Assembly (NCBI GenBank): GCA_013112575.1
Contig: JABFGG010000003.1
Coordinates: 1-64,000, forward strand
Direction of reading: 5' to 3'
Length of the DNA stretch: 64,000 bases
DNA from: Chloroflexota bacterium
Lineage (GTDB): Bacteria > Chloroflexota > Anaerolineae > Anaerolineales > UBA11579
Part shown: positions 58,106 through 64,000 of the stretch, piece by piece
How positions within the stretch are numbered: the first letter of the stretch is position 1
Layout of the letters: every line of letters begins with the position of its first letter
Notes under the pieces: generated by a model
Databases searched by the model: none
Seen by the model: the letters and a program-made list of their open reading frames with translations, nothing else
Told to the model about the DNA's origin: nothing
Translations under genes and position numbers: made by a program

Positions 58106-59566
58106 ATGAAATCTAATCAACGGATTACGTTGTGTTTTGCATTACCGATTTTACTTCTGCTGTCTTGCAGTTTGGAAGAAGTTGCCCCCACATCGACAGT
58201 TGTTCCATCTCCTGTAATTCCCAGCCCTACAGCCGAGCCCACAGAAACCGAGCTGATTGCTACGCAAACCCCGAGTGCAACTCATACACAGGAAGCTGAT
58301 GATGTTCAAGAGGTAATGATCACGGTTCGGGAACCGGGAATAAGTGAATTAGAAAGTTACATGGAAGCTTACCTTGAGACTATTGAAGGGCCACCTTTCC
58401 CACCTCGCAACATCCGAGAAATACACTTTCGCGATCTGAACGGCAACGGCATGGAAGAACTGATCGTGGATGGAACTTCATACGTAGGGGTCTTGATGTG
58501 GGAAGGTGAGTTTTACTCTTCTCCGTTCATATTCGATATTTTGGAAGAATTAAATGAGCGTACGTATTTACAAAACGCGATTGTGGAATTTGAGAATTGG
58601 ACTGATGACGGATTAGATGAGATCGTTTTCAAAGTGCGTACAGAGTTCTCTGCGACTCCTTTTGGCGGCTCATTCGCATCTTATCTGATTATCAATTGTG
58701 ACTTAGATACCTGTCGGCTGGCACTCCAATTTGAAAACTCGAGTTATTTCGAAGATATCTTAAATGGAGGCGAATCTCTTAAACAGACCTCATTTACTCG
58801 ATCTGTCGATTCTGATGGCTTGCCAACAGTCAGAACAGTGCAAACAGGACATGTTTTCAATTGTTGCGGAGGTTTTGAGTCAGGGCAGAACCCGGAACTG
58901 ACTCAGGAAGAATTGCTGGATAAATTGAGATCATTCCGAGTATTGGAATCAATTGTGAAAACGTATAGCTGGGATGGTGAAATCTTTCAACAAACTAATG
59001 AGGAAATCGCAGCTCTGGAATATGAACTGCCTTCAACTGCCCAGTACCAGGCGCAAAATACAGAGGGTGTAACGGCATCACTATCCATCACATCACCGGA
59101 CCCCATTGGCCCATTTGTGGACGACACATGTAAATTGTTGATAAATGGGAAACAAGTTGGGAGTGCATTTCAATGTCAGAAAAAATATACCCATGTGGAA
59201 TGGAGGGATGTAACAAGCGATAAAAAAGAGGAGTTAATTGTCTCCGCACTTGTTGGAACTTATGACAGCTTTGCTGGTGTTTGGCAGGATTGCACTCGTC
59301 AACATATTTTTGTTCACACGTGGGATGGGCAGCAGACTGCTCAGGTGGCAGATGTTGAGGGATGTATAGTTGAAGAGGATATGTTTGGGGTACGTATTGA
59401 AGATATTGATGCAGATGGTCAACCAGAAATAATAGCTGCTCTCCCAGGCCCAGGCTGGAACGGAAGAAGCCCAGAAGTATGCTTAGATTGGGATGTCCCA
59501 TGCTGGTTTGAACTTGAGTACGAAATCATCATTTATGAATGGAATGGAGATATATTTTCCCCCTGA
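58106..59566 (+). CDS. Lipoprotein with FG-GAP/VCBS-like repeats
   Basis: The 486-residue protein has a lipobox ILLLLSC and a Pro/Thr linker to about residue 70. The large extracellular part has FG-GAP-like Asp-rich blocks (IHFRDLNGNGMEELIVDGTSYVG, VRIEDIDADGQPEIIAALPG). These often fold as propeller blades and bind calcium. It directly follows the small lipoprotein gene. Function unknown. Confidence 0.78.
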   Translation: MKSNQRITLCFALPILLLLSCSLEEVAPTSTVVPSPVIPSPTAEPTETELIATQTPSATHTQEADDVQEVMITVREPGISELESYMEAYLETIEGPPFPPRNIREIHFRDLNGNGMEELIVDGTSYVGVLMWEGEFYSSPFIFDILEELNERTYLQNAIVEFENWTDDGLDEIVFKVRTEFSATPFGGSFASYLIINCDLDTCRLALQFENSSYFEDILNGGESLKQTSFTRSVDSDGLPTVRTVQTGHVFNCCGGFESGQNPELTQEELLDKLRSFRVLESIVKTYSWDGEIFQQTNEEIAALEYELPSTAQYQAQNTEGVTASLSITSPDPIGPFVDDTCKLLINGKQVGSAFQCQKKYTHVEWRDVTSDKKEELIVSALVGTYDSFAGVWQDCTRQHIFVHTWDGQQTAQVADVEGCIVEEDMFGVRIEDIDADGQPEIIAALPGPGWNGRSPEVCLDWDVPCWFELEYEIIIYEWNGDIFSP

Positions 59567-59603
59567 AAAGATAAAAATTCTACTGAATAGCGTTTTTTCT
59601 GGA

Positions 59604-60398
59604 CTATTGGACGCTAAGCTTATTTTGAATCTTTTCCAATACTATTTCCTTCAAAATAGTATTTGCCCACTCCACGGCTTTAGCATGTTTTTCATTCAAA
59701 TCAGCCTGGTCATGGGGGTAGAAGAGGGGTTCTAATTGGGTCACTACGTTGGGGGGCAGGTCGTAGTGCACGTAGCGGGTGGCGTAATGGTAGCGCAGGG
59801 GGCAGTGTTTGATGCGCAGCAGTTCGACCAGCGGGCGCAGGGTGAAGTTGGTGTAGAAGCTGACGGCTTCGATGCCATTGCCGCGGTTGAGTTCCTTGGT
59901 CACCAAAACCTGAAAGAGTTCAAAGCGCCCCCGGATATCGTCCAGGCGTGCCTCTATGGTGGTCAACAGTTCTTCTTTATTGACTTCTGGGATGACGATG
60001 AGGTCCTTTTTGTCGAAGAGCACCTGCGGCTGGCCGTGGATGGCGGATTCGAGAAAGCGGTTGTCAGGGTTGCTCTCTTTAATGATGGCCATGTCGACCA
60101 TCAGAAAAGGGCTGGCATCCTGCAGGGTGTAGAAGTTCTGGAAATGGCCGTGCCAGGCGGGTTGGGGGATCTCGTATTTGATCTTGATGGGGGAGAGGGC
60201 TTTGAGGGCGGTTTCCACCACGGGGAAAACGTCTTCCACGTGGTCATCGGCGGCGATGACCATCAGGTCGAGGTCGGACCACTCATCGACGCGCGCAAAG
60301 CCATCGGCCCCGCCGCTCCACATGGCGAGGACGTAGTCGAGGGGTTCAAGGGCTGCGGTGATGCTGTCGAGGATGTGCTGGCGGTTGATGGTGGGCAT
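59604..60398 (-). CDS. Nucleotidyltransferase-fold protein
   Basis: The 264-residue protein has a Pol-beta-type nucleotidyltransferase start: VLAMWSGGADGFARVDEWSDLDLMVIA (about 23-49). The SGG...G and SDLDL motifs match the GS...DxD pattern. The C-terminal half is helical and resembles the aminoglycoside-adenylyltransferase/DUF4037 group. The acceptor substrate is unknown. Confidence 0.8.
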   Translation of the reverse strand: MPTINRQHILDSITAALEPLDYVLAMWSGGADGFARVDEWSDLDLMVIAADDHVEDVFPVVETALKALSPIKIKYEIPQPAWHGHFQNFYTLQDASPFLMVDMAIIKESNPDNRFLESAIHGQPQVLFDKKDLIVIPEVNKEELLTTIEARLDDIRGRFELFQVLVTKELNRGNGIEAVSFYTNFTLRPLVELLRIKHCPLRYHYATRYVHYDLPPNVVTQLEPLFYPHDQADLNEKHAKAVEWANTILKEIVLEKIQNKLSVQ

Positions 60399-60543
60399 GC
60401 GGTCTCCTTTTCCCGAAAAGGTGAGTATAGCATCTGTGGATGGGAAAACTGTGTACGAACTGATGTTCGAGATACTTGCCCCCTTTTGACAAAATCGAGT
60501 AAAATCCCGCAGGTCTGGCCAAAAGCCGGACCGGGGTAGACCT

Positions 60544-61305
60544 ATGACATACCAACCTTCTTACCGTGCTCCACAACGCCGCCGCCGAGGTGGTGGCGCG
60601 TCCGTTTTCCTGATCGTCCTCTCGGTGCTCCTCATCATTGTCGGAGGAGTGTTCATTGGCCTGTGGGCTTTTGGTTCCGGCACGCCGGAGATATTGGGTT
60701 TCCTGGCTTCGCCCACACCGACACCCACGGAAACGCCGACACCACCCCCACCGACCGAAACACCAACGATCACTTCGTCGCCCACGCAGGGCCCAACCGC
60801 TACCTTAGAGAGTTCGCCCACAGCAGCGGCGCCTTTCCTGTACATTGTGCAGCAAGGTGACACACTCTCCAGCATCGCTGAACGCTTCGCGGTAGAGGTC
60901 ATCACCGTGATGGCGCTGAACGGCATTTCCAACGACGATTTCCTGACGGTGGGGCAGGAGTTGATCGTGCCCGACCCGAATACAGGTTTGCCGTCACCTT
61001 CGCCGATCCCGCCGCTGGTGGCAGGTAGCCTGATCGATTACCTGGTGTTGCCGGGGGATACACTGGCCAGTATTGCGGCCGAGTTCCTAAGCACAGAGGA
61101 GGGTATTCTGGCGGCCAATGAGGATATCTCAAACCCCAACCAATTATTCGTGGGAGACGTCATCAAGGTGCCTATCCGGCTGATCACACCCACGCCGGGC
61201 CCGTCGCCAACGCCTTTTGGCACACCGCCGCCCACAGATACCGTGGAGCCCCCCGCTGATACGGAAGAACCAGGCGCACCGACGGAAACGCCTGAGACCG
61301 GATAA
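60544..61305 (+). CDS. Membrane-anchored protein with two LysM domains
   Basis: The 253-residue protein has a basic N-terminus, one membrane segment (about 20-42) and a long Pro/Thr linker. LysM domains lie at about 99-143 (YIVQQGDTLSSIAERFAVEVITVMALNGI) and 160-206 (YLVLPGDTLASIAAEFLSTEEGILAANEDI), and a second Pro/Thr tail follows. LysM domains bind peptidoglycan or related glycans, so the protein likely sits at the cell envelope. Confidence 0.93.
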   Translation: MTYQPSYRAPQRRRRGGGASVFLIVLSVLLIIVGGVFIGLWAFGSGTPEILGFLASPTPTPTETPTPPPPTETPTITSSPTQGPTATLESSPTAAAPFLYIVQQGDTLSSIAERFAVEVITVMALNGISNDDFLTVGQELIVPDPNTGLPSPSPIPPLVAGSLIDYLVLPGDTLASIAAEFLSTEEGILAANEDISNPNQLFVGDVIKVPIRLITPTPGPSPTPFGTPPPTDTVEPPADTEEPGAPTETPETG

Positions 61306-61313
61306 TAAATTGA

Positions 61314-61342
61314 AGACCCGCATGAATTGCGGGTCTTTTTTT
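61314..61342 (+). terminator. Rho-independent terminator after LysM gene
   Basis: AGACCCGCA (61314-61322) pairs with TGCGGGTCT (61328-61336), followed by six more T residues. It closes the LysM transcription unit. Confidence 0.93.
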
Positions 61343-61405
61343 GATTAACAGCGCGACTACCGTATAATTCACTTTAGCCCATTTCCAGATTGTGGAGGCG
61401 CTGAT

Positions 61406-63766
61406 TTGAGTCTTGCTGCTGTTGATCGCCCACGTTTGAACTCATTTGATGCCACGCGCATCGTCAAATCTCAGTATGGCCTGGATGCTGAGAACTTATC
61501 AGAATTGCCCAGCGACCGCGACCAGAATTTGCTACTGGAGACTGGTGGGGAACGCTACGTGCTGAAGGTCGCCAATCCGGGTGAGAAGGCGCAGGTGCTG
61601 GATTTCCAGAACAAGGCTATGATGCATCTGCGCGCCAATATTGACGAGAACCTTTTTCCACGGGTGGTGACTACTGTAAATGGGGATCAGATCGTATCAG
61701 TTTACGAAGAGGGCCAATGGTATAAGCTGCGGTTGCTGACTTATTTGCCGGGTGTGCCGCTGGTGGATGTAAAGCCACACACGAATGAGATGCTGAGGGA
61801 GATAGGTGGGACCCTTGGGAACATGGCAAAGACCTTGAGTGCTTTCTCGCACCCGGCCATGGAGCGAAAACTGCATTGGGACCTGGCACATGCAGGCCAG
61901 ACCATTCGAGAAAAGCTGGAGCATATACAGGAGACGGGTCGCTGGGTAATGGCTGACCGCATCGTGGCCCAGTTTGAAAAAGAGATCGTGCCACTGATCC
62001 CGGAGTTGCGCAAAAGTGTGATCCACAACGATGCCAACGACTACAACATCCTGCTGGCAGAGGTGGATAAAAGCGGCACGGGTTTTGAACCGCGACCAGT
62101 AGTTGGCGTGATCGATTTTGGAGATATGGTGTATTCCTGCACGGTATTTGAGTTGGCGGTGGCCTGCGCGTATGTGATGCTGGGCAAGGAAAAGCCTCTG
62201 GAAGCCGCGGCTCAGGTCGTGGTGGGTTTTCACCAGGCATACCCCCTCATGGAAAAAGAGATCGAAGTGCTGTTCCTCGCGATGCGGGCACGATTGTGTT
62301 TGAGCGTGACGATGGCAGCCTTCCAACGGCAACAGGAACCTGATAATGAATATCTATCGGTGACTGAAGCACCTGCCTGGGAATTGCTAAAGCAGCTGGA
62401 AGGGATCAACCCGGATGATGCGCAGCGTATCTTTTGGGAGGCATGTAATCTGCAGGAAGAAGGAGAGGAGAGCTCTCTCTTGTTAGCAAAACGCAAAAAG
62501 ATATTGGGCCACAATTTGAGCATTGCTTACCGCAAACATTTGACGATAGTGCGTGGGGAAGGGCAATATTTGTATGACGAGGAGGGGCAGGCCTATCTGG
62601 ATTGTGTGAACAACGTGAGCCATGTGGGGCACAGTCACCCCAAAGTTGTGCAGGCATTGCAGAAGCAGGCCGCCATCTTGAACACTAACACGCGCTATCT
62701 GCATCCAGGGGTGGTGGAGCTGGCCGAACGGTTGACGGCGACGATGCCTGAGTCATTAAGCGTGTGCTATTTCGTGTGCACAGGGAGTGAGGCGAATGAG
62801 CTGGCACTGCGGCTGGCACGTGCCCATACGGGCAGGCGCGATTTCGTGGTGCTTGATGGGGCCTACCACGGTAATAGCTCTGCGCTGGTGGATCTCAGCC
62901 CCTACAAGTTCAAGGGGAGTGGGGGGGCGGGTGAGGCGGATTACGTACATACCGTGGAGATGCCGGATGGCTATCGCGGGCCGTATAAAACAGGTGAAGG
63001 GGAGATTGGGACTCAATACGCCGACAAGGTGCGCGATACCATCAAAAAGGCAGAGGAGGAGGGTAGTCGCATAGCGGGCTTCTTGTGCGAGTCCTTGTTG
63101 GGTTGTGGTGGACAAGTGATCCTGCCGGAGAATTATTTGGCTGAAGCCTATAAGCACGTGCGAGCAGCGGGGGGAGTGTGCATTGCCGACGAGGTGCAGG
63201 TGGGTTTTGGGCGTGTGGGCACACACTACTGGGGTTTTGAAACTCAGGGTGTGGTGCCGGATATCGTCACGGTGGGTAAACCCTTTGGCAATGGGCATCC
63301 ACTGGCGGCAGTAGTGACCACGCCAGAGATCGCGGCCTCATTTGACAATGGCATGGAGTATTTCAATACCTTTGGGGGCAATCCTGTGTCGGCGGCGGTG
63401 GGCCTGGCGGTGATGGATGTAATCGAGGAGGAGGGCTTGCAGGCTAATGCGTTGGAGGTGGGGAAACACCTCAAAGCAGGCTTGTTGGATTTGAGGGACA
63501 AGCACCCCATTATTGGGGATGTGCGGGGCTTGGGATTGTTTGTGGGAGCGGAGTTGGTGTTGGATCGAGAGACGTTGGAGCCTGCTCCCAGGCAAGCAAA
63601 CTATATCGCTGAGCGGATGCGCGAACAGCACATCTTGATCAGCACGGATGGGCCACTGCATAATGTGTTGAAGATCAAACCGCCGATGGTGTTCACGAAG
63701 GAGAATGCGGACGAGGTGGTGCGGCGGTTGGATGAGGTAATGGGGGAGGATTTTGTGAGTTTGTAA
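61406..63766 (+). CDS. Kinase/class III aminotransferase-fold fusion enzyme
   Basis: The 786-residue protein starts at TTG 61406 with GGAG upstream. Residues about 1-370 form an APH-type kinase with [13 protein letters not shown] (catalytic loop) and GVIDFGDM. Residues about 375-786 are a class III PLP domain with [32 protein letters not shown] and the PLP-Lys in [15 protein letters not shown]. The pair parallels hydroxylysine kinase plus the phospho-lyases ETNPPL/PHYKPL, so it may phosphorylate an amino alcohol and then eliminate the phosphate. Start and domain border are approximate. Confidence 0.88.
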   Translation: MSLAAVDRPRLNSFDATRIVKSQYGLDAENLSELPSDRDQNLLLETGGERYVLKVANPGEKAQVLDFQNKAMMHLRANIDENLFPRVVTTVNGDQIVSVYEEGQWYKLRLLTYLPGVPLVDVKPHTNEMLREIGGTLGNMAKTLSAFSHPAMERKLHWDLAHAGQTIREKLEHIQETGRWVMADRIVAQFEKEIVPLIPELRKSVIHNDANDYNILLAEVDKSGTGFEPRPVVGVIDFGDMVYSCTVFELAVACAYVMLGKEKPLEAAAQVVVGFHQAYPLMEKEIEVLFLAMRARLCLSVTMAAFQRQQEPDNEYLSVTEAPAWELLKQLEGINPDDAQRIFWEACNLQEEGEESSLLLAKRKKILGHNLSIAYRKHLTIVRGEGQYLYDEEGQAYLDCVNNVSHVGHSHPKVVQALQKQAAILNTNTRYLHPGVVELAERLTATMPESLSVCYFVCTGSEANELALRLARAHTGRRDFVVLDGAYHGNSSALVDLSPYKFKGSGGAGEADYVHTVEMPDGYRGPYKTGEGEIGTQYADKVRDTIKKAEEEGSRIAGFLCESLLGCGGQVILPENYLAEAYKHVRAAGGVCIADEVQVGFGRVGTHYWGFETQGVVPDIVTVGKPFGNGHPLAAVVTTPEIAASFDNGMEYFNTFGGNPVSAAVGLAVMDVIEEEGLQANALEVGKHLKAGLLDLRDKHPIIGDVRGLGLFVGAELVLDRETLEPAPRQANYIAERMREQHILISTDGPLHNVLKIKPPMVFTKENADEVVRRLDEVMGEDFVSL

Positions 63767-63773
63767 GAAAAAA

Positions 63774-63798
63774 GGCCAGCAAAGTTGCTGGCCTTTTT
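63774..63798 (+). terminator. Bidirectional terminator
   Basis: GGCCAGCA (63774-63781) pairs with TGCTGGCC (63786-63793) around a 4-base loop, with TTTTT on the right and AAAAAA on the left. It serves the fusion enzyme gene and the convergent RNase J gene. Confidence 0.9.
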
Positions 63799-63817
63799 GA
63801 TTTTGGGGAGATAGTGG

Positions 63818-64000
63818 CTAGGATTCGTCGACGGAGACGAAGATCATGGGGCGGCGCTTGGTTTCGTTGTAAAGGAAGGAGCGCAGCACCTGTTGCAGGT
63901 CGTTCTCCAGGTTGCCATTGGCGCGAGTCACAGTCTGTTTGATCTTCTTGTTGACAGCATCAAAGAGTTCCTGCGATGCTTTCTGGTAGACAAAGCCGCG
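63818..64000 (-). CDS. rnj: Ribonuclease J, C-terminal end only
   Basis: On the minus strand the window edge enters an open frame of 60 residues ending at TAG 63818-63820. It reads RGFVYQKASQELFDAVNKKI, and near the end FLYNETKRRPMIFVSVDES, which matches the RNase J C-terminal pattern (FLY..T.RRPMI.PV). RNase J is the main 5' exonuclease/endonuclease of bacteria lacking RNase E-based decay. The rest of the gene lies outside the window. Confidence 0.82.
   Translation of the reverse strand, partial: RGFVYQKASQELFDAVNKKIKQTVTRANGNLENDLQQVLRSFLYNETKRRPMIFVSVDES

Noticed and set aside
59736..60539. 267-codon plus-strand frame over the nucleotidyltransferase gene
   Set aside because: The minus-strand reading has a proper nucleotidyltransferase motif and ATG, while this frame is Gly/Val/His-rich low-complexity sequence without a known fold.
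1..64000. CRISPR array, phage module or classical toxin-antitoxin pair
   Set aside because: No regularly spaced repeats, phage structural genes or paired small toxin/antitoxin frames were seen. The MORN protein alone is not evidence of a toxin-antitoxin system.

Overview
The window looks like a chromosomal segment of a Chloroflexota bacterium, probably class Anaerolineae. This is inferred from many lipoproteins with Pro/Thr-rich linkers, frequent TTG starts with good ribosome binding sites, repeated beta-propeller and TPR surface proteins, RNase J, and a moderate GC content with several AT-richer genes. No rRNA gene or other phylogenetic marker settles it. About 55 protein genes, one class II tRNA gene and one candidate structured RNA are supported. 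Genes at both edges are cut by the window (a lipoprotein at position 1, and the end of RNase J at 64000).

Layout. 0-3.3 kb (minus): a tightly overlapping surface O-acylation operon (lipoprotein, 39-residue membrane peptide, MBOAT acyltransferase, SGNH-like protein, lipoprotein). 3.3-9.2 kb: hydrolase, two tandem paralogues, ZIP metal transporter, TrmB-type regulator, methyltransferase, TPR membrane protein. 9.3-23.4 kb: a nitrogen-heterocycle catabolic block: FolD, lipoprotein, 8-oxoguanine deaminase-like SsnA relative, FAD oxidoreductase, GntR regulator, aspartate-carbamoyltransferase-like protein, YgeW-like knotted carbamoyltransferase, carbamate kinase, two PLP enzymes, a glycosyltransferase, an unknown gene and a hydantoinase. 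This resembles a variant of the anaerobic purine/urate degradation cluster. The usual logic would be deamination and ring opening by amidohydrolases, then phosphorolysis of a carbamoyl compound to carbamoyl phosphate, from which carbamate kinase makes ATP. A promoter flanked by two perfect copies of TTGTCAGACAA precedes the deaminase gene and is probably the GntR target.

24-35 kb: a beta-propeller protein, three complex I-like membrane subunits with no hydrophilic partners, a coiled-coil protein, SelB, a cupin lipoprotein whose tandem copy has been disrupted by a MORN-repeat cassette, and a membrane/propeller protein. 35-46.6 kb: extracellular proteins, a probable remnant of leuS, a MetE-like protein, an AlkZ-like gene sitting in a second cassette-like insertion, a palindromic MITE-like element and two terpene-cyclase-like toroid proteins. 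46.6-54.7 kb: ordinary genes (DUF1801, SRPBCC, S9 peptidase, Gfo/Idh/MocA, C39-like peptidase, two VanZ-like proteins around a Bax-inhibitor-like protein).

54.8-56.9 kb is the most unusual part. Two related 32-35 bp repeats bracket an IS1595-type transposase, a convergent 53-residue gene, an 87-nt structured RNA candidate and a class II tRNA. The tRNA has a serine-type acceptor end (GGAG...CTCC, G73) but the leucine anticodon AAG. 56.9-64 kb: a DUF6157-like protein, two lipoproteins, a nucleotidyltransferase, a double-LysM protein, a kinase/aminotransferase fusion and the end of RNase J.
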